Source of the DNA: Sphingomonas sinipercae
GTDB taxonomy: Bacteria > Pseudomonadota > Alphaproteobacteria > Sphingomonadales > Sphingomonadaceae
Length of the DNA: 64,000 nucleotides
Direction of reading: 5' to 3'
NCBI RefSeq assembly: GCF_011302055.1
Contig: NZ_CP049871.1
Coordinates: 640,501-704,500 of the forward strand
Made by a program: the position numbers and the translations under genes
Notes under the pieces: generated by a model
The model's database searches: none
Seen by the model: only the letters and a program-made list of their open reading frames with translations
Told to the model about the DNA's origin: nothing
In this document: positions 16,750-25,337 of the stretch, piece after piece
Layout of the letters: every line of letters starts with the position of its first letter
Numbering within the stretch: position 1 is the first letter of the stretch

Positions 16750-17441
16750 GCGTCGAGCAGCTCTAGGAACCGCGCGGCGGCGAGAAAATCGCGGCGATTG
16801 TTGTCGAGCCGCTGCCGCGCCTCCGAATCCGCGCCCCACTGGCTGAGTTGCCAGCGGCCATCGACCGTGACGCAGCCCCATGCCGCTTCGGGCGTCATCG
16901 CTTTTTCGAGCACGGCGAGGGCGGCAAGCAGCGAGCCGCCGATGGTCACGAGCGGCGACAGGCCAGCCAACTGGAAGGGCGCGACCGAGGCCACCGCGTG
17001 GCTGAGCCGCTCTACCGTCGCAATGGGCTGGTCGACGTGCATGACGCCGCTCGTCGTCTGGAAATCGACATCGAACCGGCGGCGGCCCCAGGCCAGCAGG
17101 GCGTCCCAGCTTTCAGCCTGGAGCGAGACCAATTCACGCGGTCCTTCGGCGCGGTAGCAGGCAAGGTCGCCCTGGGCGTAGCGGCCAAGATCGCGGGCAA
17201 AGCTTTCGGGGTCGGGCTGGATTCGATCGACCGCCGCATTGGCAAGCCCGGTTAGCGGCATTGCGCGCGGGTCGATGGTGTCGGCAGCGCCGCTCCATTC
17301 GGCCGCGATCGCGTCCGCCAGCGCCTTCGTCGGCAGCTGGAGCAATGCGCGCGCGGGCGTATGCACCGGCCGGCCGTCGAGCTCGATCGTCCAGCCGTCG
17401 TTTGACTCGACCGGCTCGGCAACTTTCCAGAACCGCTTCAC
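16746..17441 (-). CDS. ATP12 family F1-ATPase assembly chaperone
   Basis: 231 aa from the GTG at 17441. The N-terminal pattern KRFWKVAEP, then WTIELDGRPVHTPARALLQLPT, is diagnostic. LACYRAEGPRELV and the following WDALLAWGRRRFD are also conserved. In mitochondria ATP12 binds the F1 alpha subunit before assembly; alphaproteobacteria carry the ancestral form. The start overlaps the stop of the upstream small membrane protein gene (GTGA), which itself overlaps the HAD phosphatase gene: a tightly coupled operon RluC-like, HAD, membrane protein, ATP12. Confidence 0.92.
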   Translation of the reverse strand: MKRFWKVAEPVESNDGWTIELDGRPVHTPARALLQLPTKALADAIAAEWSGAADTIDPRAMPLTGLANAAVDRIQPDPESFARDLGRYAQGDLACYRAEGPRELVSLQAESWDALLAWGRRRFDVDFQTTSGVMHVDQPIATVERLSHAVASVAPFQLAGLSPLVTIGGSLLAALAVLEKAMTPEAAWGCVTVDGRWQLSQWGADSEARQRLDNNRRDFLAAARFLELLDA

Positions 17442-17674
17442 GGGCGTCCTTCGCCCGCATCCTCCCGGTCCCACGCCCGCTTCGCGATGCGCGGCATGAC
17501 CAGCCCTTCGAGCAGTCCGGCGATCGCCAGCAGCCCGCCAAGCGCGGGCCAGCCGCCGGGCTGGATGATGTCGGAAAAGGCGATTGCGACGCCCAGGAAG
17601 AAGATCGCCAGCCCGCTCAGGCGAAGCAAGGCAAAGGTGGCGAAGCGGCGCTTCCAGACCGTTTCGTCAACCAC
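17438..17674 (-). CDS. Small two-helix membrane protein
   Basis: 78 aa from the GTG at 17674. It has two hydrophobic segments at residues about 12-31 and 37-54 and a charged tail (KRAWDREDAGEG). Its start overlaps the HAD stop, and its stop overlaps the ATP12 start. I do not recognise a named family, but such small proteins commonly sit beside ATP12 in sphingomonads. The conserved coupling suggests translation is real; function is not known. Confidence 0.68.
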   Translation of the reverse strand: MVDETVWKRRFATFALLRLSGLAIFFLGVAIAFSDIIQPGGWPALGGLLAIAGLLEGLVMPRIAKRAWDREDAGEGRP

Positions 17675-18341
17675 GCGAACGCTCCAGCGCAAGGGTCGCC
17701 AGCGGCGCGACTTCGCCCGGGTGGTCGGCGACGGAAAACGCACCCGCAGCCTGCAATTCTTCCGCGGCGTGATAGCCCCAGGCGACCCCGATCCCGGCGG
17801 CACCGGCAGCCTTGGCCATGCCCATGTCGAACGAGGTGTCGCCGATGACCACGGTGGTGTCCGCCGCCGCGCCGGCGTCAGCCATGGCGGTCAGCGCCAT
17901 GCTTGGGTGCGGCTTTGACGCATGGCGGTCGGCGGTCTGCAGAGAGATGAAGCGGGCGTGGATGCCATGGCTTTGAAGGCAGCGGTCGAGGCCGCGGTCG
18001 GACTTGCCGGTGGCGACCGCAAGCAGCCATCCGTCCAGCTCCAGCTCGTCGAGCAGGTCGAGCACGCCGTCATACAGCGGCTCCTCCACCCGGCCCTCGG
18101 CCCGAGCCTGCTGGAAACAGCTTTTGTAACTTTCGGACAGCGCGCGATGAGTCGCCGCATCTTCGTCCGGGAGCAAGGCGGCCATCGCCTCGTTCAGGCT
18201 GAGGCCGATGACGCGCCGGCTGACGTCCGGGTGTGGCAAGGCCGCGCCATGCAGCGCGAAGGCATCCTTGAGCGCGCGGTAGATGGCCGCGCCGCTGTCG
18301 ACCAGGGTGCCGTCGCAATCGAAGATGGCAAGCTTGTTCAT
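17667..18341 (-). CDS. HAD-IA family hydrolase (phosphoglycolate phosphatase-like)
   Basis: 224 aa. HAD motif I is FDCDGTLVDSG with nucleophile D8 and general acid D10. Motif II is the Thr in AVATGKSDRG, motif III is the Lys in DRHASKPHP, and motif IV is the VVIGDTSFDMGMA Asp pair. A helical cap sits between I and II. It is closest to Gph/pyrophosphatase-type enzymes, but the substrate cannot be fixed. The ATG overlaps the stop of the RluC-like gene. Confidence 0.9.
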   Translation of the reverse strand: MNKLAIFDCDGTLVDSGAAIYRALKDAFALHGAALPHPDVSRRVIGLSLNEAMAALLPDEDAATHRALSESYKSCFQQARAEGRVEEPLYDGVLDLLDELELDGWLLAVATGKSDRGLDRCLQSHGIHARFISLQTADRHASKPHPSMALTAMADAGAAADTTVVIGDTSFDMGMAKAAGAAGIGVAWGYHAAEELQAAGAFSVADHPGEVAPLATLALERSRG

Positions 18342-19414
18342 CGGGCCCTGTTTCCACCGCGCGCCGGCTTGATTCGGCCAGCGCCGCGGCGCGCCTGTGG
18401 CTTGGGCTTGCGCGGGCTTAACGGCGTGCCCTCCGCCTTGCGCGGCGGCAGGTGGTCGCCAAGCGCGATTTCGAAGCCGAGCGTGTCGAGCGATTGGGCG
18501 AAATGGTCCGGAAGCTCCGCGGTGACGTCGATCTTGCCGCCCGGTGCGTCGATCCGCAGGCGCCGCGCGTGAAGGTGAAGCTTGCGGCTGATTCCGCCGG
18601 TCAAGTACGCGTCGGGCCCGCCATACTTGCCGTCGCCGACGATCGGATGGCCGATCGCCGCCATGTGCACGCGCAGCTGGTGCGTGCGGCCGGTCAGCGG
18701 CTGCAGCTCAACCCAGGCGACGCGGTTGCCGGCACGCTCGATAATCCGCCAGCGGGTCTTGGCCGGCTGGCCATTGACGTCGTCGACCTGCATCTTTTCG
18801 CCGCCCGTGCCGGGTTGCTTCGACAGCGGCAGTTCGATGACGCCTTCTTCGCCGGCCGGCACGTCGACCACCAGGGCCCAATAGACCTTCTTGGCAGTGC
18901 GGCTGGAGAAAGCCTTGGAAAAGAGGCCGGCGGCGCGCGCGTTGCGCGCAACGAGGATCGCCCCGGACGTGTCCTTGTCGAGGCGGTGGACGAGCTTCGG
19001 ACGATGGCCCTCGTCATCGGCCAGGCCGTCGAGCAAACGGTCGAGGTGCTGCGTGGTCTTGGTGCCGCCCTGAGTCGCGAGGCCCGGCGGCTTGTTGAGG
19101 ACGAAAGCGTCGGCGCTTTCCTGGATGACCATCGAACGGACGAGCTGGACCTCTGCCTCCGTCAGCGGTTCGCGCCGCCGCTGCGGCTTGGTGGCCCGCG
19201 CCGGCTGCGCTTCTGCCGGCGGAATGCGGATTTCCTGCCCGCTTGCGATCCGGTCGCCCGGTTCGGCCCGCTTGCCATCGACTCGAAGCTGGCCGGTGCG
19301 CGCCCAGCGCGAGACGAGGTTGAAGCTGACATCGGCCTGGTGCCGCTTGAACCAGCGGTCGAGGCGAATGCCATCGTCGTCTTCGGATACGGTAAAGGTG
19401 CGGTCATGGGCCAT
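18338..19414 (-). CDS. RluA/RluC family pseudouridine synthase
   Basis: 358 aa. An N-terminal S4 RNA-binding domain (residues about 16-70, DGIRLDRWFKRH and VDGKRAEPGDRI) is followed by the catalytic domain with HRLDKDTSGAILVARN, where D146 is the catalytic Asp. It converts specific uridines in 23S rRNA to pseudouridine; the site (for example 955/2504/2580 for RluC) is inferred only from domain layout. The C-terminus adds a 45-residue basic tail rich in Arg, Pro and Lys. It starts the coupled RluC-like, HAD, membrane protein, ATP12 operon. Confidence 0.92.
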   Translation of the reverse strand: MAHDRTFTVSEDDDGIRLDRWFKRHQADVSFNLVSRWARTGQLRVDGKRAEPGDRIASGQEIRIPPAEAQPARATKPQRRREPLTEAEVQLVRSMVIQESADAFVLNKPPGLATQGGTKTTQHLDRLLDGLADDEGHRPKLVHRLDKDTSGAILVARNARAAGLFSKAFSSRTAKKVYWALVVDVPAGEEGVIELPLSKQPGTGGEKMQVDDVNGQPAKTRWRIIERAGNRVAWVELQPLTGRTHQLRVHMAAIGHPIVGDGKYGGPDAYLTGGISRKLHLHARRLRIDAPGGKIDVTAELPDHFAQSLDTLGFEIALGDHLPPRKAEGTPLSPRKPKPQARRGAGRIKPARGGNRAR

Positions 19415-19447
19415 GCTTGGCCCACTTAGCCGTTGCGCGCGAGAATT

Positions 19448-19819
19448 CTAACCCGCGTGCTTCGCCCAATAGTCAAAAGCCAGGCCCTGAAGCGTTTTGA
19501 CGAGTTTTTGCGCGCCCGGACCCTCCCATATTCCAGTGTAGCCGTGCTGGACCGCGCCGCCGCCAACCCACCAGCCTTGGCCGGGCAGGCCGTCGGACTG
19601 GCGCACGACCAGCACGGCAAGCTCCGGCTCGCCGCGCTCGGCCGCTTCCTCGTCGATGACGGCGAGCACTTTGCACAAGGCGCGCATCTTGGGCCGCGTG
19701 AACCGATGCCCGAGCGCGCCGAGCAGATCCGAGTACGTCAGGGACTGGCCCGCGGCTGCGGCGCCGATAAGGTGCGCACGGACTTCCGCGGGATCGGCCA
19801 GCAGGCCGGCCTCGCTCAT
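19448..19819 (-). CDS. Conserved hypothetical protein, about 123 aa
   Basis: A compact, soluble protein with no signal peptide or membrane segment. Sequence features are a probable helix-turn-helix-like start (AHLIGAAAAGQSLTYSDLLGALG), the stretch RPKMRALCKVLAVIDEEAAERGEPELAVLVV, and a WWVGGG loop. I do not recognise a Pfam family with confidence; similar proteins appear in sphingomonads, and some are labelled ribose-phosphate pyrophosphokinase without visible catalytic motifs. It starts within the last codon of DUF4893 on the same strand, so the pair is coupled. Confidence 0.78.
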   Translation of the reverse strand: MSEAGLLADPAEVRAHLIGAAAAGQSLTYSDLLGALGHRFTRPKMRALCKVLAVIDEEAAERGEPELAVLVVRQSDGLPGQGWWVGGGAVQHGYTGIWEGPGAQKLVKTLQGLAFDYWAKHAG

Positions 19820-20499
19820 TCCGGCTGGTTGGGCACCGGGGTCAGCTCGAACACCTCAAGCTTCGCGCCGCTGCGCGGGTAGGGGATGACCAGGCGCCAC
19901 CGCATCGGCGCAATCCGCTCGAACACGCCGGCGGTGTCGCGGGTGGGATCCTCGCCGTAGGCCAGCGGTTCCTTTTCATCGTCGATGGCAAGGCTGCCGA
20001 GGAAGATCATCCGCTTGCCGCCGTCATCGTCCCACAGCTGGCCGGAAGGCCGCTGGCTGCCGGTCTGCTTGACGATCGTCAGCGTGCCCTGGTCGTCGGC
20101 AAGGACGTAGCAGAAGAAGGGTTTGAACTTCTCGAACAGCGGGCCCTTCTTCGCGGCGCGGCCAAGCTTGATCAGCCGGCAATTGTAACTGCCCGGGGTG
20201 GGCTGCGGGCGGGGCTCGGCGGCAATCGGCTTGAGCAAGATGCCTTCCGCCGCGACGTCGCGCGCGTGGCGCGCCTTCACCTGGATCAGTGCGTCCTGCC
20301 ACGCCAGGCCGAGCCGCTGGATCCGGCTCTGGTCGGGCGCGGTGGCGACGGCTTTCCAGACGTCGGACGGCCGTTCCGGCTCGACCGTGACCGATGCCCC
20401 GGCACGGCGCTGCTTGAGCGTCGACGACGTGCAGCCGCCAAGGACAAGCGCCAACGCCAGCCCCGCCGTTGCCGCAAAGGAAGAAAACTTCACCGTCAT
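19816..20499 (-). CDS. DUF4893 domain lipoprotein
   Basis: 227 aa. The N-terminus is a lipoprotein signal peptide with lipobox LGGC near residue 23. The remainder fits DUF4893: SDVWKAVATAPDQSRIQRLGLAWQDAL early, GSYNCRLIKLGR in the middle, and WRLVIPYP near the end. The function of this family is unknown. It is divergent from rarD and cotranscribed with the 123-aa gene that follows. Confidence 0.8.
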   Translation of the reverse strand: MTVKFSSFAATAGLALALVLGGCTSSTLKQRRAGASVTVEPERPSDVWKAVATAPDQSRIQRLGLAWQDALIQVKARHARDVAAEGILLKPIAAEPRPQPTPGSYNCRLIKLGRAAKKGPLFEKFKPFFCYVLADDQGTLTIVKQTGSQRPSGQLWDDDGGKRMIFLGSLAIDDEKEPLAYGEDPTRDTAGVFERIAPMRWRLVIPYPRSGAKLEVFELTPVPNQPE

Positions 20500-20609
20500 A
20501 ATGTCTCGCTGTCCAAATCACGGTGACACTGCGGCCCGCAGGATGCAACCAGCGCCCCGTTTACCAAAGCTGTTGAAATCGTTTCGCCGCCCGCTACCGC
20601 CCGGTTCGG

Positions 20610-21530
20610 ATGAACCCTCCAGCACCACACATCGCCCGCGAAGCCCGCCGCGGCTTCTGGCTCGGGGTAAGCGCCTACGGCCTGTGGGGGCTGCTGCCGA
20701 TCTATTTCAAGGCGCTGTCCGGCGTCGGACCGGTCGACATCGTCGCTCACCGGATCGTCTGGTCCGTCCCGTTTCTGCTGCTCCTGCTCGCCGCGTTCGG
20801 CTCGATCAAGGTGGCGCCGCAAGTGCTCCGCAATCGCCGCACGATGCGGTTGCTGGCCCTCACCTCGCTGCTGATCGCGGTCAACTGGCTGCTGTATGTC
20901 TTTGCCGTCACCAGCGGGCACATCCTTGCCGGGAGCCTTGGCTATTACCTCAACCCGCTGGTCAACATCGTGCTTGGGCGCGTGGTGTTGAAGGAACGCT
21001 TGTCGCGCCTGCAATGGGTTGCAATCGCCGTCGCCGGCGCCGGCATTTCCGGGCTTGCGGTGCAGGCGGCCGGGCAATTGTGGATCAGCCTGACGCTGGC
21101 CGCGAGCTTCGCCACCTATGGCCTGCTGCGCAAGATCGCCGAGGTCGACGCGACGCTTGGATTGGCCATCGAGACGACGATGCTGCTGCCGTTCGCCGCG
21201 GTATGGCTCGCCTGGCGAGCCGTCGGCGGCGAAGCAGTGTTTGGCGCGTCGACCGGCGATGCGGCGCTGTTGCTGCTCGCTGGCGTGGCGACCAGCGTCC
21301 CGCTCATCCTGTTCACAGCGGCCGCCCGCCGGCTGCGCTATTCGACGCTCGGCATGCTGCAGTTCATCGCGCCGACTTTGCAGTTCGTCTGTGCGGTGAC
21401 GATTTACGGGGAGCGCTTCACCGTGTGGCACGGCATCGCCTTCGGGGCGATCTGGGCAGCGCTGGCGCTGTACGTGGCCTCGCTACTGCATCAGCGCCCG
21501 GCAGGCGGCGACCCGGGCGAACTGGTGTGA
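20610..21530 (+). CDS. rarD: RarD/EamA family membrane transporter
   Basis: 306 aa with ten predicted membrane helices in two EamA halves. The N-terminal GFWLGVSAYGLWGLLPIYFKAL and the loop DIVAHRIVWSVPF are diagnostic of RarD. The C-terminal half ends with the helix around FGAIWAALALYVASLL. The family is related to drug/metabolite exporters; the substrate of RarD is not established. It starts at 20610 as a single transcription unit facing DUF4893. Confidence 0.93.
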   Translation: MNPPAPHIAREARRGFWLGVSAYGLWGLLPIYFKALSGVGPVDIVAHRIVWSVPFLLLLLAAFGSIKVAPQVLRNRRTMRLLALTSLLIAVNWLLYVFAVTSGHILAGSLGYYLNPLVNIVLGRVVLKERLSRLQWVAIAVAGAGISGLAVQAAGQLWISLTLAASFATYGLLRKIAEVDATLGLAIETTMLLPFAAVWLAWRAVGGEAVFGASTGDAALLLLAGVATSVPLILFTAAARRLRYSTLGMLQFIAPTLQFVCAVTIYGERFTVWHGIAFGAIWAALALYVASLLHQRPAGGDPGELV

Positions 21531-21564
21531 TGGAACGCTTTCGCGCCATCGGCATTGGCTCATC

Positions 21565-21987
21565 ATGAAGACACTCGCCATCGCCTCCGCCGCGGCCTTC
21601 CTGCTGACCGGTTGCGCCGCCTATCCGCCCGCCGTGGACCCCACCGCCGCGGGCTGCCCGATCGCCGGATCGAGCGACTGGGCCGCGTGGGTGAACGCAA
21701 TGCCTGGCCCCAATGCGCAGCCGACGCTGATCGTTACCGGCAAGGTGACGACCCCGACCGGCGGCTATCGGGTCGAATTCGATCCGCAGGCGCTCAGCCG
21801 CAGGAGCGAGCCGGTGCAGATGGTCGCGACTCTGCGGGTCACGCCGCCGACTGGCTTTGCAACGCAGGCTTTGGTCACCCACGACGTGCGCGGCCAATGG
21901 GCTTCGCCGGCGAAAGTCGGCGCCGTCGACATCGTCTGCGACGGCCAGCTGCTGCAGCGAATTTCCCCCGTCACAACCGCGATGTGA
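21565..21987 (+). CDS. Hypothetical lipoprotein
   Basis: 140 aa with a clear lipoprotein signal peptide (KTLAIASAAAFLLTGC, lipobox LTGC at residue 17). The mature part contains ITGSSDWAAWVNAMP-like sequence (IAGSSDWAAWVNAMPGP) and several beta-rich segments with two more Cys. No named family is recognised with confidence. It lies between rarD and a small membrane protein, 34 bp after rarD, so may be cotranscribed. Confidence 0.75.
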   Translation: MKTLAIASAAAFLLTGCAAYPPAVDPTAAGCPIAGSSDWAAWVNAMPGPNAQPTLIVTGKVTTPTGGYRVEFDPQALSRRSEPVQMVATLRVTPPTGFATQALVTHDVRGQWASPAKVGAVDIVCDGQLLQRISPVTTAM

Positions 21988-22023
21988 GCTGCTAACCTCC
22001 CCTGACAATCGAAAGGGGCGAAG

Positions 22024-22245
22024 ATGTTCAACGTGGTATCGCTGATAATCGGGGTGGTCGCGCTGCTGCTTGCCGTGGTCGCCTTCATCCCGCTGCTGGG
22101 ATGGGCCAACTGGCTGATCATCCCACTCGCGATCGTCGGTGCAGTCGTGGGCGCGATGTCCCGCACGACCGCCGGCCGCAACCTCAACCTGTTCGTCATC
22201 GTCGTGGGTATCGTCCGGCTGATGCTGGGCGGGGGAATCATTTGA
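22024..22245 (+). CDS. Small hydrophobic membrane protein
   Basis: 73 aa, nearly all hydrophobic: three helices at residues about 3-20, 25-45 and 52-70. GAAAGGGGC precedes the ATG at 22024. The overall pattern fits the DUF4190-like small membrane proteins, but I do not assign a family. The stop codon overlaps the TTG start of the next gene, so translation appears coupled. Confidence 0.7.
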   Translation: MFNVVSLIIGVVALLLAVVAFIPLLGWANWLIIPLAIVGAVVGAMSRTTAGRNLNLFVIVVGIVRLMLGGGII

Positions 22246-22835
22246 GCCGCGACGCGCGGATCGACGCCTACATTGAGCGCGCGCAGCCGTTTGCCCGGCC
22301 CATCCTCGCCCACATCCGCGAGCGGGTGCACGCGGCGATCCCCGACGTTGACGAAACGCTCAAATGGGGCGCGCCAAGCTTCACCGTAGGCGGCAAGATC
22401 GTCCTCGTGATGGCTGCCTTCAAAGCCCATGCGGCGCTCAATTTCTGGCGCGGCCAGGAATTGAGCGGCGGCGAGGCGACGCCGGGGGCCATGGGCCAGT
22501 TCGGGAAGCTCAAGGATGTCGCCGATCTTCCCGCGGACCCGGAGCTTGAAGCCCTGATCCGGGAAGCCGCCGAGCTGGCGCGCTCGGCGCCGGCGCCGCG
22601 TCAGGCCAAGGCGGCCAAGACGGCGCCGGAGATGCATCCGCACTTTGCCGAGGCGCTGGCCAAGGCGCCGAAAGCGCAAGCGACCTTCGACGGCTTCAGT
22701 CCCAGTTGCCGCCGTGAGTATGTCGAATGGATCGCCGACGCCAAGCGCGATGAGACCCGCGCAAAGCGAATCGCCACCGCCGTCGAATGGCTGTCCGAAG
22801 GGCGCAAGCGGAACTGGAAATACGAAAAGTGTTGA
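22242..22835 (+). CDS. YdeI/OmpD-associated family protein with DUF1801 domain
   Basis: 197 aa from a TTG at 22242 that overlaps the previous stop (TTGA). The first domain, residues about 5-110, is DUF1801-like (FARPILAHIRERVHAAIPDVDETLKWGAPSF). The second is YdeI-like (FSPSCRREYVEWIADAKRDETRAKRI), with the conserved RRNWKYEK-type end (KRNWKYEKC). Such proteins are soluble and of unknown function. Coupling to the small upstream membrane protein may be chance. Confidence 0.85.
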   Translation: MSRDARIDAYIERAQPFARPILAHIRERVHAAIPDVDETLKWGAPSFTVGGKIVLVMAAFKAHAALNFWRGQELSGGEATPGAMGQFGKLKDVADLPADPELEALIREAAELARSAPAPRQAKAAKTAPEMHPHFAEALAKAPKAQATFDGFSPSCRREYVEWIADAKRDETRAKRIATAVEWLSEGRKRNWKYEKC

Positions 22836-22842
22836 TCGGCCC

Positions 22843-24615
22843 TCACCGGGAGCGGACGTAGCGGCCCGGAGCGTCCTCGATCGCTTTCAGCTTGCCCTTG
22901 CCCGGAATCCGCGCGCCGGTTGCCGCGACCGTCTTCGGGTCCTGCTTTTGCAGCCATTGCCGCCAATCGGGCCACCAGCTTCCCTTATGCTCGGTGGCAC
23001 CTTCGATGAAGCTTTCGAGCGTCCCGCACGGCCGGTCGTTGGTCCAATATTGGTATTTTTGCGCGGACGGCGGGTTGACCACGCCGGCGATGTGGCCGGA
23101 CCCGGCCAGCACGAAGCGCTTCTCGCCGCTGAAATAGTCCATCACTTTCCACACGCTTTCCGGCGGGGCGATATGGTCTTCGCGGCCAGCCTGGATGTAG
23201 CAGGGGGTCTTCACGTTCGTGATGTCGATGTCGACTCCGGCGACCTTGATCCCGCCTTTCTCGATCATCCGGTTGGCCTTGTAGAAGCTCTCCAGATAAT
23301 CGCGGTGCCACCCGCCCGGCAGGTTGGTCGTGTCGCTGTTCCACTGCAGCAGGTCGAACGGCGGCGGCTCCTCACCCAGCAGATAATTGTTGACGACGTA
23401 ATTCCAGATCAGGTCGCGCCCGCGCAGCAGGTTGAAGGTCGCGGCCATGTAGCGGCCGTCGAGATAGCCTTTCTCGGCGGTCAGCTGCTCGAGCAACGCC
23501 ATCGTGTCGGCGCCGGTGAACAGCTTGAGGTCGCCGGCCTCGCTGAAATCCACCTGCGCGGTGAAGAAGGTGGCCGACTTGACCTTGGCCGACTGCCCGG
23601 CGGTTTCGAGGTAGGAGAGGGTCGCGGCCAGCGTCGTGCCCGCAACGCAATAGCCGATGGCGTGCACGCCTTCGACATCGAGCAGGTCGCGAATGGTGTC
23701 GATCGCATCGACCTGGCCGCCCAGCACATAGTCGTCGAGCGTTGCATCGGCGATGCTTTCGTCGGCCGACTTCCAGCTGACCATGAACGTGGTGATGCCC
23801 TGGTCTACGCACCATTTGACGAAGCTTTTTTCGGGCGTGAGGTCGAGGATGTAGAAGCGGTTGATCCATGGCGGGAAGATGACCAGCGGCGTTTCCAGAA
23901 CCTGCTCGGTCGTCGGGGAATATTGGATCAGCTGGTAAAGCGGGGTTTCGTGGACGACCTTGCCCGGCGTCATCGCCAAATTCTTGCCCAGTTCGAACGC
24001 CCCGCCCCTGCTTTGCGTCACCTGGCCCGCGGCGACGTCCTTGAGCATGTTGGCGAGGCCGTTGAGCAAATTCTCACCCCGGCTCTCGATGGTCTTTTTC
24101 AGGACTTGCGGGTTGGTCAGCGCGAAGTTCGACGGGCTCATCGCGTCGACGAAGCTTTGCGTCGCGAACTTCATCCGCTGGCGGGTTTCGGGATCGAGCC
24201 CCTCGATTTGCTCGACACTGCCAAGCATTCGGTCGGCAAGCGCAAGGTAGGTCTGGCGGATCTGGTCGAATAGCGGGTTGTCCCGCCATTCCGGGGCGGT
24301 GAAGCGCCGGTCCTTCCGCGCGCCTTCGGCCGGCTGCAGGCCAACCATCTGGCCCCATGCCTCAAGGCCCTTGGCCCAGGCTTCGGCGCCGGCGTTCATC
24401 AGCGCCATCGGGTCCGCCTGGCCTTGGGCCGCGCCGAAACCGAACGCGGGCGGGAAGGCGCCCCATGCGGGCGCGGTGGGCGCATCGCCCGGTTGCGCCT
24501 GCTTCAGCCCTTCGGCCCACGCGTCCATCAGCATCTGCTGGGCGCGGCCCATCACCAGCGTCCAATGCTGCCAGTCTTCCAGGGTCGGGTTCGCGCGATC
24601 GGTCTTGTCGGTCAT
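22843..24615 (-). CDS. phaC: Class I poly(3-hydroxyalkanoate) synthase
   Basis: 590 aa. It polymerises (R)-3-hydroxyacyl-CoA into polyester granules. The lipase-like box is GYCVAGT with catalytic C323. The Asp and His of the triad lie in GREDHIAPPE and GSGHIAGV. The N-terminal region with LVMGRAQQMLMDAW and DNPLFDQIRQTYL is typical of class I enzymes. The ATG at 24615 has GGAGCG just upstream. A longer reading would translate the repeat at 24630-24703 and is rejected. phaA and phaB are not adjacent. Confidence 0.96.
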   Translation of the reverse strand: MTDKTDRANPTLEDWQHWTLVMGRAQQMLMDAWAEGLKQAQPGDAPTAPAWGAFPPAFGFGAAQGQADPMALMNAGAEAWAKGLEAWGQMVGLQPAEGARKDRRFTAPEWRDNPLFDQIRQTYLALADRMLGSVEQIEGLDPETRQRMKFATQSFVDAMSPSNFALTNPQVLKKTIESRGENLLNGLANMLKDVAAGQVTQSRGGAFELGKNLAMTPGKVVHETPLYQLIQYSPTTEQVLETPLVIFPPWINRFYILDLTPEKSFVKWCVDQGITTFMVSWKSADESIADATLDDYVLGGQVDAIDTIRDLLDVEGVHAIGYCVAGTTLAATLSYLETAGQSAKVKSATFFTAQVDFSEAGDLKLFTGADTMALLEQLTAEKGYLDGRYMAATFNLLRGRDLIWNYVVNNYLLGEEPPPFDLLQWNSDTTNLPGGWHRDYLESFYKANRMIEKGGIKVAGVDIDITNVKTPCYIQAGREDHIAPPESVWKVMDYFSGEKRFVLAGSGHIAGVVNPPSAQKYQYWTNDRPCGTLESFIEGATEHKGSWWPDWRQWLQKQDPKTVAATGARIPGKGKLKAIEDAPGRYVRSR

Positions 24616-24629
24616 TCGCGCTCCATAAC

Positions 24630-24703
24630 CGTCATTGCGGGCAGAACGAAGCGATCCATTGGCGCAACCGGATTGCTTCGTCGCTCCGCTCCTCGCAATG
24701 ACG
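24630..24703. repeat. Palindromic dispersed repeat, copy 3
   Basis: Outer arms CGTCATTGCG and CGCAATGACG with an inner GCGATCCATT/ATTGC part. It lies between the divergent starts of phaC (24615) and the UPF0126 gene (24708), so it is in promoter territory rather than at a 3' end. Copies 1 and 2 overlap gene ends instead. It matches the other copies at 224-294, 12381-12456 and the half copy at 12752-12779. Confidence 0.9.
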
Positions 24704-24707
24704 GGCA

Positions 24708-25328
24708 ATGGACGAGGCGAATGCCATTCCCGCAGCGCTGGTGCTGCTCGATTACTTTGGAATCGCGGTGTTCGCGGTGTCCGGCGCCCTGGTCGCTGCC
24801 GAAAAGCGCCAGACGCTCGTTACCTTCATCTTCTTCGCGGTGGCGACCGGCGTCGGCGGCGGCACCATCCGCGACCTGCTGATCGGCGCGCCGGTATTTT
24901 GGGTCCACACCAACGCGACGTTGATCATCTGCATCGCCGCAGCGCTTCTCGTTTGGCTTGTCAGCGGACGGCGGCTCACCGGCAAGGCGTTGCTCTGGTT
25001 CGATGCGGCGGGCCTTGCCGCTTATTCCACCTACGGCGCGGCGAAGGCGCTCGGCTTCGGCGTGGCGCCGGTGCCCGCCTTTGCGATGGGCGTGCTGACC
25101 GCATGTGCGGGCGGGATCATCAGGGACCTGCTGGCCGGGGAGCCGTCGGTGCTGATGCGGCCCGAACTTTACGTGACCGCAGCAGCAATGTCGGCCGGCT
25201 TGTTCGTTGCGCTGACCGTCGTCGGCCTCGGCGGCTCGGTCGCGGCGCTGACCGCCGCCGCCGCCGGGTTCGCGCTTCGCGGCTTTGCCATCTCGCGCGG
25301 CTGGTCGCTGCCTGCCTATCGTGATTAA
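24708..25328 (+). CDS. UPF0126/TRIC family membrane channel
   Basis: 206 aa with seven predicted membrane helices. The repeated signature GVGGGTIRDLL and AGGIIRDLL, one in each half, is diagnostic of the UPF0126 (YadS) family, whose prokaryotic members are related to trimeric intracellular cation channels. The start at 24708 lies four bases past the end of the dispersed repeat. DUF2721 follows 10 bp downstream on the same strand. Confidence 0.92.
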   Translation: MDEANAIPAALVLLDYFGIAVFAVSGALVAAEKRQTLVTFIFFAVATGVGGGTIRDLLIGAPVFWVHTNATLIICIAAALLVWLVSGRRLTGKALLWFDAAGLAAYSTYGAAKALGFGVAPVPAFAMGVLTACAGGIIRDLLAGEPSVLMRPELYVTAAAMSAGLFVALTVVGLGGSVAALTAAAAGFALRGFAISRGWSLPAYRD

Positions 25329-25337
25329 AGGGCGACC

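Noticed and set aside
22645..24273. 542-codon plus-strand frame opposite phaC
   Set aside because: No motif, antisense to the whole PHA synthase with its catalytic residues intact.
24616..24708. N-terminal extension of PhaC
   Set aside because: It would translate the dispersed repeat. The ATG at 24615 has a good ribosome binding site and begins the family-conserved region.
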